The notes: generated from the letters alone by a model not told the origin. A stretch of 19,264 nt of DNA from Verrucomicrobiota bacterium (GCA_021323835.1 JAJPKI010000254.1:1-19264), one strand, 5' to 3'. Positions 7,804 to 14,973 are shown, numbered from the stretch's first letter. Translations and numbers: made by a program.

Positions 7804-7817
7804 AATTCCACGTTCTA

Positions 7818-8153
7818 TTACCAAAGCTGAATTTGCTCTGGCATTTCCTCGGCGTCCGTTTCGGTTGCCGGTGAACCTTGAATGACGTAAGAGCGTTCCC
7901 ACTGCGCCCGCGTCACAAACACGGCGCGCACGCTGCCTTCCGGCGGAAGATTTTTTTTGAGCCGGTCAATATGCGTTTCCTGTCGTGCGAACGAAACGCA
8001 CGCCCGCGCATAAACGCTGAATTGCATCATTTGATAGCCGTCATCAATCAAATAATTTCGGAAGTCAGTCGCGGCTTTGCGCTGCTTCTTCGTGCCGACA
8101 GGCAAATCAAATGCAACAACTAGCCAACCCATTTTGTATTTTTCGGTGTCCAC
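7818..8153 (-). CDS. cas2: CRISPR-associated endoribonuclease-fold protein Cas2
   Basis: 111 residues, last gene of the cas9-cas1-cas2 series. GWLVVAFDLPVGTKKQRKAA contains the first beta strand and the conserved Asp (D16) of the Cas2 ferredoxin-like fold, followed by FRNYLIDDGYQMMQFSVYAR, standard for type II Cas2. Cas2 bridges two Cas1 dimers in the spacer-integration complex. The gene overlaps the end of cas1 by 34 bases when started at 8153. An internal ATG at 8132 (MGWLVVAFD) would give the more usual Cas2 N-terminus and a 13-base overlap and may be the true start. Overlap implies translational coupling with cas1. The C-terminal 15 residues are acidic and probably disordered. Confidence 0.92.
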   Translation of the reverse strand: MDTEKYKMGWLVVAFDLPVGTKKQRKAATDFRNYLIDDGYQMMQFSVYARACVSFARQETHIDRLKKNLPPEGSVRAVFVTRAQWERSYVIQGSPATETDAEEMPEQIQLW

Positions 8154-9037
8154 GGTTTGTAATGGCGCGGCTGATTTTCAATGACGGCTTTGCGAAAACC
8201 GCGCACGACGCCTTCAATGACGCCTTGAATTTCCAGCGTTAAGTCCAAATAGTCCACGCGCTCCAATGGAAAACCAGTAACCCATTTGCGAAATTCTTTT
8301 GTCACTTCCCATTCTTTTGGGTCGGGATGCTGCCTCACCCATTGGACAACGCGCCAGTCCACGCATGGCCGGAACTGCTCCATCAAATCGTAAGCCAACG
8401 GTGTCGCGCGTTCGCGTTCGACGTGAGAAATGCCAAATGTCGGGTCAAGGCCGACGCCGAAAAGTTTTTGCAACACTGTCGAAAGCAAAACGGCGTAACC
8501 ATAATTCAAAAAATGATTCAAGCCGCCGCGTCCACGGTCGCGCACAAAATTTTCATCGCTCAATGTTCTACCGAAAATCTGCCAAAACATTTTCGCGCAG
8601 ATTGCTTCTTTGTGCGGCTTTTTGCCGAAAGCTGTTTGCCGTAAATCGTCCAGCGATTTGTCTTTCGCCGCGATGTGCTCCGCCAGTGCGAATTGATTCT
8701 GGCACTTGGCGTCAATTGTCTTTTGCCACAAGTGCGCACGAACGCGCGGCGTCAGGTCGAGCATGGCGCGTGAAAGAATTGTGTCCGTGGAACGATTTGC
8801 CGGAAGCACAAGGCTGACTGGTTTGAATGCTTCGCAAATAATTAGCGCGACACCATGTTTTGCTGCTTCAAGAAAAAGTTCACTGTGAATGCTCGCCGAA
8901 AAACTGGTGATGATGATGGACGCGACATCTTCCAGCGGAAGTTTTCTTTCGCCGTCCGCTGTTTTGCACGTCAATTGCCCGTCTTTACAACTTAACGAAC
9001 ATTGCGGCGAATCAATAGAAACTATGTGGTATGACAC
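8120..9037 (-). CDS. cas1: Type II CRISPR-associated endonuclease Cas1
   Basis: 305 residues with a GTG start at 9037. It has the N-terminal beta domain (MSYHIVSIDSPQCSLSCKDG) and a C-terminal helical catalytic domain. The metal ligands can be assigned as E144 (HKEAICAKMFW), H205 (GISHVE) and D217 (AYDLMEQFRP), all in the expected motifs, so it should be an active integrase for new spacers. The length is normal for II-C Cas1. No good Shine-Dalgarno is seen before the GTG. A 275-bp gap separates it from cas9, and a plus-strand promoter and terminator lie in that gap, so cas1-cas2 may have a promoter separate from cas9. Confidence 0.93.
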   Translation of the reverse strand: MSYHIVSIDSPQCSLSCKDGQLTCKTADGERKLPLEDVASIIITSFSASIHSELFLEAAKHGVALIICEAFKPVSLVLPANRSTDTILSRAMLDLTPRVRAHLWQKTIDAKCQNQFALAEHIAAKDKSLDDLRQTAFGKKPHKEAICAKMFWQIFGRTLSDENFVRDRGRGGLNHFLNYGYAVLLSTVLQKLFGVGLDPTFGISHVERERATPLAYDLMEQFRPCVDWRVVQWVRQHPDPKEWEVTKEFRKWVTGFPLERVDYLDLTLEIQGVIEGVVRGFRKAVIENQPRHYKPWTPKNTKWVG

Positions 9038-9056
9038 AACGTTTTGGAAAAAAATC

Positions 9057-9085
9057 TTGCGTGCTTAAAATCATAGGCGTATAAA
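9057..9085 (+). promoter_or_regulatory. Candidate sigma-70 promoter in the cas1-cas9 gap
   Basis: TTGCGT (9057-9062), 17 bases, then TATAAA (9080-9085). It points away from cas1 and into a stretch with no gene but with strong RNA structure, ending at the terminator at 9215-9265. Confidence 0.5.
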
Positions 9086-9090
9086 ATTCT

Positions 9091-9265
9091 CTTGTTGAAG
9101 CAAGGGCTATGAAAATATTCGTCATGTTCATGCCGACGCAAACTAACAACAACGGTTGGTTAAATTGCAGCGGACGATGAAAGTGCGGAGAAAATAACGG
9201 CCAGCCGAGACCTTCGCCGTGGGGTGAGTTGCGCTGCAGCGGACTCCTTCACGGCGTTGTTTTTT
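9091..9265 (+). ncRNA. Candidate structured small RNA between cas1 and cas9, unassigned
   Basis: About 175 bases bounded by the promoter at 9057-9085 and a strong intrinsic terminator. Visible stems: GGC-T-ATGAA with TTCATGCC (one bulged base); AACTAAC with GTTGGTT (one wobble); and the terminal hairpin. GCAGCGGAC occurs twice (9167 and 9236). There is no ORF of note. It contains only a short, poor match to the CRISPR anti-repeat (GAAGCAAGG), so it is unlikely to be the tracrRNA, which is found clearly elsewhere. I do not recognise an RNA family. It could be a CRISPR-linked RNA, a regulator of cas1, or an unrelated insertion. Confidence 0.4.
9215..9265 (+). terminator. Strong intrinsic terminator ending the plus-strand RNA
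   Basis: CGCCGTG (9215-9221) pairs with CACGGCG (9250-9256). Inner stems GAGT/ACTC and CGC/GCG extend the hairpin around a TGCA loop. TTGTTTTTT follows directly. The asymmetry of the T-run fixes the plus-strand direction. Confidence 0.7.
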
Positions 9266-9312
9266 AGGTAATTGAGAATTCATGTTATGAATCATCAACA
9301 TAACTGATATTT

Positions 9313-12300
9313 TCAGCTTTGCCTTGATTCCGAGCCTAAACGGTTTTCCCGTTTAGGCTCTTTCATTTTCGGCGACGGACAATCAAAACCTGTGAATGGC
9401 AATTCAAGAATTTCAAGCCCACCGCTGACGATTGTTTCCAAACTCGCTTCGTGTTTGCAATCATCACGCACTTTTCTAATTTTTTTCTGTTTCAATTCAT
9501 CAAACACTTCCACTTCAGTATTCACCGTATCAGGCTGTGCCAGATTTACTTTGATGCCGCTCTTTTGATTTTTGATGGAAGTGATTTTCCACGCGCCTTT
9601 GTAAGTTCCACTATTGGCGCGAACGAGTTGTCCGTTTCGTAAAATGCGCGGCATTTTTCCGTTGTTGCGTTCGACTAGACTTTTTTCAAGCACCTTGCCG
9701 TCTTTGTCCTTAAATCCTTTGAAAATTCGTTTGTGAACTAGATGCCACGGAATAATGAGGAGTTTGTCTCTTTTGTCCGTTGTATGGTCGAGAATGGCAA
9801 CGCCGTAATTATCTGGAATTACAAGCACGCCATTATTCGCCGCAAGTTTTCCGACGCCGTTTAGAGGTTTAAGGCCAAGAAGTTTGACATCTTTTTCTGG
9901 AACTTCTTTTTTCTTTCGCGAACCGTCAGGCTGACGAATTCGCTGGCGAATTGTTGTCGTGCCATCATTATTTTTTGCTGCGATGCCCCAAACATTTTGC
10001 TCCACGCGCAAGCCGTCCATTCGCGCCGGAATATGTTGAACAACTCGTTTTTCCGCGAGCCGCTGACGGATTTGTGCTTTGATTTCTTTCGGTAATTCTT
10101 TGAGTTGACTGTTTCCGTTCTCATCAAATTGGAATATGCCGAGTGCTCGCAAAATAGATTTCTCTTGCTCGTTATATTTTCGTTTAACCAACAATTCCCA
10201 AAGACTTGACGCGCCAAGTTTTTGATTTTTGAAATAATTCGATGCGATGCCAAGCACGCAAGCATCAAGCGCGTGATGCAAATGCGTTATGTCACGAATT
10301 TCAGTTTTGGTTTTTGCTTCGCCGTTTTCATTTAGCACTTGTGAATTGGCAAGGCCAAGACAGCCTTCGAGTTTCCAATTTTTGCGAACTGTGCCGGTGA
10401 CAGAGCCGGGCAAAGATGTAACGTCGCCAGTCGTCAAGTGAGACAAATTTTTTCGTAACACTTGCGCACCAAGACGGACAAGTTGCGAAGTTTGCGTTAA
10501 ATCGCGCGGTGTAAATTCTTTTTCCTCATATTTCGGCAGCAACATCAATTCCTTGCGCTTTTTCTTCCGGCGTTTGTCGTCGTCATGGCCTTTGTAACTT
10601 TCGAGGCTTTCGACAAATTGCTTGTAGCGCGTCAGGCTCACTATCGAAAGATTCGGCAAATTTGGAACGGGCTTGCCTTGTTCTTCCGAAATAAATTGCC
10701 AAGCAGTGCGATTGCCTTTCCATTTATTGATTTCCGAAAAAGTGATAACCAGCGAATCGAGTCCATCAGAAGCCCGTTGCGAGCGCGGAACAACGTGGTC
10801 TTTGTCCACGCGCCGCGTCACAAGGTCTTTCGGTTCAAAATCAATGCCGGTGTAAGGGCATCGCCAGCCCAAATCATCGGCGACGCGCGCCTTACGAATT
10901 AAACCGGCGGTAATCGGAATTGATTTTCCATTTCGTTCCTCGGCAAATGCTTTTTCTAATTTTTCGGCGACGGCGTGATGATTGGAAATTCTTAATCCCA
11001 AATCTTGCGCTTTTTCTTTCGCTGTTTTACCGGACATTTCACGCAAGTCGCGATTCACTTCAATTGTAATTTTTGTAACGAGTTCTTTTTTTCCGCCAGC
11101 GTATTCTTTTACGATGTCCGCGAGCAGCCGTTCCAAAATCAAAAGCCGGTGACGCACAAGATGATTGTTTGTCTGCTTAACAATTCCGCGGTTTAATTGT
11201 TTCAGCCGGATTTCTTCGCTAATGAAAAGGCAGCCGCCTTCTTCTTTGGGATGTTTGCCAGCCAAAACTTCTTCGTAAGCCTGTTTAAGCAAATGCCGCG
11301 CATACGCGGCGCGTCCGTCCAATTTAATCGGATGCGCCGGAAAAGTTTTTTTCAAAAATTCTTCGCGTGTGATTTGCTTTTCCTTTTTTTTCGCTTTGGT
11401 GTTGTGAGCGTCTAACTGATTTTGCAATACCACGTCAAACGCGCCGACATCACCGCCGAGCGATTCCAATTGCTTACGAATTTGCGCCAGTGAAAAAACT
11501 TTTTTCCGCCGCCATTGTCCGCGCAGGCGTTTTTGTAATCTTTCAGGAAATAGTTTCCAAAACGGTTGAACATCGTCCGATGAAATCAATTTTTGAACCG
11601 GCTCAAGCAATAACGCTTCTTTGGCGTCAGGGTGCATCAGCATCGTATCGAGATTGTCCCGTTCGCACCCTGTTAATTCGCGAACGGCCTTTTTCAATTC
11701 TGTTGGCGTGAGATAGCCTCGCTCGCGCATGAGTTTGTCCAATGCAACGCGATGCTCCATTTTCAAGGGCTTTAATTCACGGTCGGAAAATTTTCCAACT
11801 TGAATGTTTGCCAATTGCATCGCCCAGCGGAAATTCAGAAATTCAGAACAATTACGTGATGGAACTTTTTCACCGCTAATTGGACAAATTGAAATGATGC
11901 GATTGTCGAAGCGCGGAACAAGTTGGCCGAAAAGTAATCCGCCTTCGTAGCGTTTCGGTAATTTCAAATTACCACAAGGGATAATGCGCCAGTCATCCAA
12001 TAAAGTTTTTTCTAAATTGACGTTAGCATTTTTTAATTTGTCAAAATGCGATTGCAAAATTTTTCCGACTTCCGCTTCGATTGTGTTGCGCGGGAAAGCT
12101 GCGTTTAATCCTTTGAATCGAATTGTAGAAGATTTCTTTTTTCCTAAAGGCTCAATGCCAAGTTCTTTGCAAAAAGTTTCCGCCATGCTCTGTGCCCCAT
12201 GCTTACCCATGAGCGTCCGTGCATTAGCTTCTTTTTCCGAATCTTCTTTTTGCGCTTCCGATTCTGCTGCGCTCCACCGGCGATTGCCGTCATAACCGCG

Positions 12301-12681
12301 ATTGTGAGCATACCAGCGAAGCACGTCCCAAAGTTCCGGCCACGTTAATAATTTTCCACCCTGCAAAACGCGCGCCGCCAGTTGCCACGGCGACGAAGAA
12401 ACTGTCTGCGCCAATTCTTTTTCTGTTAAAATGCCAAGATGCTGCAAAAGAATTTTTATTCGTGCGATTCGTTGTCGTGTAGAACGGATATGTCTGCGCT
12501 GACGGCGATATGCACGGCGCGAACTGGCAAGACAATCATCGGCACGAAAAACAACCGCGCCGCAACCGAGGATGTTTAAGTTTGATGCTTGCGCGCCGGT
12601 TTTTTGCAAAACCGCCCAGCCGATAGAACTGTGGCCGACATCAAAAGCGAGTTCCAAGTCCTGACTTAATTTTGCGCCCAT
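9313..12681 (-). CDS. cas9: Type II-C CRISPR RNA-guided endonuclease Cas9
   Basis: 1122 residues, close to Akkermansia-type Cas9 in size. RuvC-I: LAFDVGHSSIGWAVL with D14. Arg-rich bridge helix about 54-77 (SRRAYRRQRRHIRSTRQR). The REC region carries YAHNRGYDGNRRW (124-136). RuvC-II: ITIEVNRDLREMSG with E541. HNH: RCPYTGIDFEP (607) then DKDHVVPRS with D628-H629 and INKWKGNR with N652/N657. RuvC-III: THLHHALDACVLG with H803 and D806. All catalytic residues of both nucleases are present, so it should cut double-stranded DNA. The ATG has a Shine-Dalgarno (GAGG, 6 bases spacing). The last codons, encoding ESRQS, are a copy of the CRISPR repeat end, and a perfect 12-bp hairpin lies within the codons just before. 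The tracrRNA is transcribed divergently next door. Confidence 0.96.
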   Translation of the reverse strand: MGAKLSQDLELAFDVGHSSIGWAVLQKTGAQASNLNILGCGAVVFRADDCLASSRRAYRRQRRHIRSTRQRIARIKILLQHLGILTEKELAQTVSSSPWQLAARVLQGGKLLTWPELWDVLRWYAHNRGYDGNRRWSAAESEAQKEDSEKEANARTLMGKHGAQSMAETFCKELGIEPLGKKKSSTIRFKGLNAAFPRNTIEAEVGKILQSHFDKLKNANVNLEKTLLDDWRIIPCGNLKLPKRYEGGLLFGQLVPRFDNRIISICPISGEKVPSRNCSEFLNFRWAMQLANIQVGKFSDRELKPLKMEHRVALDKLMRERGYLTPTELKKAVRELTGCERDNLDTMLMHPDAKEALLLEPVQKLISSDDVQPFWKLFPERLQKRLRGQWRRKKVFSLAQIRKQLESLGGDVGAFDVVLQNQLDAHNTKAKKKEKQITREEFLKKTFPAHPIKLDGRAAYARHLLKQAYEEVLAGKHPKEEGGCLFISEEIRLKQLNRGIVKQTNNHLVRHRLLILERLLADIVKEYAGGKKELVTKITIEVNRDLREMSGKTAKEKAQDLGLRISNHHAVAEKLEKAFAEERNGKSIPITAGLIRKARVADDLGWRCPYTGIDFEPKDLVTRRVDKDHVVPRSQRASDGLDSLVITFSEINKWKGNRTAWQFISEEQGKPVPNLPNLSIVSLTRYKQFVESLESYKGHDDDKRRKKKRKELMLLPKYEEKEFTPRDLTQTSQLVRLGAQVLRKNLSHLTTGDVTSLPGSVTGTVRKNWKLEGCLGLANSQVLNENGEAKTKTEIRDITHLHHALDACVLGIASNYFKNQKLGASSLWELLVKRKYNEQEKSILRALGIFQFDENGNSQLKELPKEIKAQIRQRLAEKRVVQHIPARMDGLRVEQNVWGIAAKNNDGTTTIRQRIRQPDGSRKKKEVPEKDVKLLGLKPLNGVGKLAANNGVLVIPDNYGVAILDHTTDKRDKLLIIPWHLVHKRIFKGFKDKDGKVLEKSLVERNNGKMPRILRNGQLVRANSGTYKGAWKITSIKNQKSGIKVNLAQPDTVNTEVEVFDELKQKKIRKVRDDCKHEASLETIVSGGLEILELPFTGFDCPSPKMKEPKRENRLGSESRQS
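9316..9331. repeat. Orphan 16-nt CRISPR repeat piece inside the cas9 3' end
   Basis: On the plus strand GCTTTGCCTTGATTCC equals repeat positions 1-16 in crRNA orientation, without mismatch. On the minus strand (cas9 sense) it is a perfect anti-repeat. It ends one base before the cas9 TGA codon. Confidence 0.85.
9332..9370 (+). terminator. 12-bp perfect hairpin with T-rich tail, within cas9 codons
   Basis: GAGCCTAAACGG (9332-9343), loop TTTTC, CCGTTTAGGCTC (9349-9360), then TTTCATTTTC. It reads as an intrinsic terminator for plus-strand transcription that has just passed the orphan repeat. On the cas9 strand it encodes residues near 1107-1117. Confidence 0.55.
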
Positions 12682-12743
12682 AACTTTCCTCTTGATTGAA
12701 TTATCAGTTTCGATAAGTCTTTGGGCGGAATCAAGACAAAGTT
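12682..12743. promoter_or_regulatory. 14-bp imperfect stem linking cas9 ribosome-binding site and tracrRNA anti-repeat
   Basis: Plus strand: AACTTT (12682-12687), CC, TCTTGATT (12690-12697), 31-base loop, AATCAAGA (12729-12736), C, AAAGTT (12738-12743). The left arm resembles a degenerate crRNA repeat start (CTTTSC then CTTGATT); the right arm is the tracrRNA anti-repeat. In cas9 mRNA the same stem covers most of AGAGGAAAG and stops at the start codon. It could therefore act in cas9 translation, or in a long tracrRNA form folding as a natural single guide. Confidence 0.6.
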
Positions 12744-12841
12744 AGATAACGCAGACCGTGCCACTGTTCGCCATGCGGACACGCCGGTTAAAAAGCGTTT
12801 CTAAAAGAAAATCGGTCGAATTTTATTCGACCGATTTTTTT
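12722..12841 (+). ncRNA. tracrRNA
   Basis: The anti-repeat at 12727-12741 (GGAATCAAGACAAAG) pairs with crRNA repeat positions 2-16 with one internal mismatch (position 7), plus a wobble at position 1. The tail follows as expected: a nexus-type hairpin GTTCGC-CAT-GCGGAC (12766-12780), a small TTTCT/AGAAA stem, and the terminator at 12811-12841. It is transcribed away from cas9. A GATAAG box at 12712-12717 could be a -10 for a start near 12723, but I see no good -35, so the 5' end is approximate. It pairs with crRNA for RNase III processing and Cas9 loading, and fixes the array direction as minus. Confidence 0.88.
12811..12841 (+). terminator. tracrRNA intrinsic terminator
   Basis: ATCGGTCGAAT (12811-12821), loop TTT, ATTCGACCGAT (12825-12835): 11 perfect pairs, preceded by A-run and followed by TTTTTT. 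Confidence 0.9.
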
Positions 12842-13104
12842 GCAGTAACTCCGCCTATTTTTTAATATAGGCAACGCCACGTTACCACAACGTTAAGAAA
12901 TTCATTAAATTCGCGGAAATTCGCGGAAAACCGGATTTTTCGTCAAGCGTAGCGCAGACCGCAGCAATTCCTCGGATTTTACCGAAAATCCGGCAATTGC
13001 CGTGAAACACAACACAATTGCCACAGCGTATCACAGCGGCATTTGTCCGAAATACACTGTGTTAGCTTTGCAGGCGCGGCAAAATCAAGGGCTTACGCCC
13101 TCCG
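12842..13104. other. Gene-free spacer between tracrRNA and array, rich in short palindromes
   Basis: No credible ORF. It holds GCCTAT/ATAGGC (12853-12872), a tandem AAATTCGCGG pair (12907-12926), CCGGATTTTTCG (12931-12942) repeated in inverted form as CGAAAATCCGG (12983-12993), an 8-bp stem CGGATTTT-ACCG-AAAATCCG (12973-12992), and the inverted mini-repeat at 13065-13085. If crRNA is read leftward this is the trailer side, though no T-run terminator is seen for that strand. Confidence 0.5.
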
Positions 13105-13114
13105 ATTTTGCCGC
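13065..13114. repeat. Inverted mini-repeat forming an 11-bp palindrome with the first array repeat
   Basis: Plus-strand GCTTTGC (13065-13071) plus GCGGCAAAAT (13076-13085) are the two ends of the crRNA-sense repeat with the middle 19 bases missing, in the orientation opposite to the array. GCGGCAAAATC (13076-13086) pairs with GATTTTGCCGC (13104-13114) across a 17-base loop that itself has AGGGC/GCCCT. Confidence 0.55.
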
Positions 13115-14856
13115 ACCCGAATTTGGAATCAAGGCAAAGCAGCGACCTTGCAAATCAGCAACCAGACTTGATTTTGCCGCACCCGAATTTGGAATCAAGG
13201 CAAAGCTTTCGTTCCATCATCAACGCATTGAATCCGATTTTGCCGCACCCGAATTTGGAATCAAGGCAAAGCGTGGGTTATCTGATTAAAGATAAGTCGG
13301 GTATTTTGCCGCACCCGAATTTGGAATCAAGGCAAAGCGACCAATAGCGACGGCAGTGAAGTTGTTTTATTTTGCCGCACCCGAATTTGGAATCAAGGCA
13401 AAGCTAAAAGACGACGACACTTTTCTTCGTAAGAATTTTGCCGCACCCGAATTTGGAATCAAGGCAAAGCGACGCGGCGCACTTGGCAAGACGCCAGTTG
13501 ATTTTGCCGCACCCGAATTTGGAATCAAGGCAAAGCAGCATAGACCAATGGTGGAAAAACGAAGGCATTTTGCCGCACCCGAATTTGGAATCAAGGCAAA
13601 GCTCACTTTCCGGCTCTGTCAAATTATCTGAAATTTTGCCGCACCCGAATTTGGAATCAAGGCAAAGCAAAGATTCCAAATTGTCTTCCGTCACTTCAAT
13701 TTTGCCGCACCCGAATTTGGAATCAAGGCAAAGCTAGCTGTTCCAGCATTCGATTTGCCGTCGCAATTTTGCCGCACCCGAATTTGGAATCAAGGCAAAG
13801 CCATCAACCCGGACCCCGCCGGGAAACTCGGATTTTGCCGCACCCGAATTTGGAATCAAGGCAAAGCGTGGTATTCGTTGCAACGGCAATTGGAAACATT
13901 TTGCCGCACCCGAATTTGGAATCAAGGCAAAGCGTGTTTTAGTTGTCGCGGCCATTGGCCAACATTTTGCCGCACCCGAATTTGGAATCAAGGCAAAGCC
14001 AACTCGGCGCGCTCGTCTCTGTCCATGCCATTTTGCCGCACCCGAATTTGGAATCAAGGCAAAGCAAGCAATATCGCTTTGTCCTTTAGAATTCAATTTT
14101 GCCGCACCCGAATTTGGAATCAAGGCAAAGCAGTATCATTGTATTCCAACAAAGGAACTGAATTTTGCCGCACCCGAATTTGGAATCAAGGCAAAGCGAG
14201 CGGGTGGACATTGCGCCGTTGGCAATCATTTTGCCGCACCCGAATTTGGAATCAAGGCAAAGCCATGGGAAAAGAAACAAATCGAACGCTTGTATTTTGC
14301 CGCACCCGAATTTGGAATCAAGGCAAAGCTTCTGGCTGTGACGCATGGGCGGAAGTCGGATTTTGCCGCACCCGAATTTGGAATCAAGGCAAAGCGACGA
14401 TTTGTTCGGTGAGAAAATCACTCAAATTTTGCCGCACCCGAATTTGGAATCAAGGCAAAGCAAGGCCCTTGTGTAGGAGTTGTCACGTCCGATTTTGCCG
14501 CACCCGAATTTGGAATCAAGGCAAAGCTGCAAGTCCCGCTCCCAATTCTAGCGGATGATTTTGCCGCACCCGAATTTGGAATCAAGGCAAAGCCGCTATA
14601 TCCATGCGACAATTTCAAAACGAATTTTGCCGCACCCGAATTTGGAATCAAGGCAAAGCTGACGAAAGCTGGGCACAAAGTTCCTGCAATTTTGCCGCAC
14701 CCGAATTTGGAATCAAGGCAAAGCCAATACACGACCGGCGTCCCGCAACCGCTCATTTTGCCGCACCCGAATTTGGAATCAAGGCAAAGCTTGTTGAGCC
14801 ATGCCCTGCTTGTGCCATTCATTTTGCCGCACCCGAATTTGGAATCAAGGCAAAGC
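13105..14856 (-). CRISPR. Type II-C CRISPR array, 27 repeats and 26 spacers
   Basis: The 36-bp repeats look identical at all 27 positions (first 13105-13140, last 14821-14856). In crRNA sense the repeat starts GCTTTGCCTTGATTCC and ends GGGTGCGGCAAAAT, with complementary ends as in Neisseria-type II-C repeats. Spacers are 30 nt except one of 31 (13735-13765) and one of 29 (14660-14688). No spacer visibly repeats and there is no degenerate terminal repeat. Direction is set by the tracrRNA pairing. Inside each repeat TTGATT and CAAAAT are 16 bases apart, a possible built-in promoter. Plus- and minus-strand ORFs across the array are repeat artefacts. Confidence 0.98.
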
Positions 14857-14941
14857 AAAGGCGGCGGCTGACGTGGTGGACTAGAATCTCAATTTTAGAT
14901 TAAATTCCCCTTCTCCGTCCACCACGTCAGCCGCCGCCTTT
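14857..14941. repeat. Perfect 25-bp inverted repeat at the array's right edge
   Basis: The left arm at 14857-14881 begins directly after the last repeat, and the right arm at 14917-14941 is its exact reverse complement. The 35-base loop contains an AATCT/AGATT mini-hairpin. The right arm is followed by ATTTTATC, and on the other strand the stem is followed by GC then TTTGCC. It most likely works as a bidirectional terminator between the res gene and the array. The left arm sits where another spacer would be. Confidence 0.85.
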
Positions 14942-14973
14942 ATTTTATCTGAATTCATTTTTACTGAATGGAA

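Noticed and set aside
8299..8817. Plus-strand 172-codon ORF within cas1
   Set aside because: Antisense shadow of cas1, whose catalytic motifs are intact; the translation is Arg/Ser-rich with no domain.
9141..9262. Integron attC-like site (AAC, GTTGGTT and GCGTTG boxes, GCAGCGGAC)
   Set aside because: The outer boxes do not fit the RYYYAAC/GTTRRRY pair well, and no integron integrase or cassette layout is visible.
9091..9265. tracrRNA in the cas1-cas9 gap
   Set aside because: The match to the anti-repeat is limited to about nine bases (GAAGCAAGG) with the critical repeat-start bases unpaired, while 12727-12741 matches nearly perfectly.
13002..14903. Many ORFs on both strands with ESRQS, FAAPEFGIKAK, FCRTRIWNQGK or LCLDSKFGCGK repeats
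   Set aside because: These are translations of the CRISPR repeat. The 66-bp period is a multiple of three, so frames stay open by chance.
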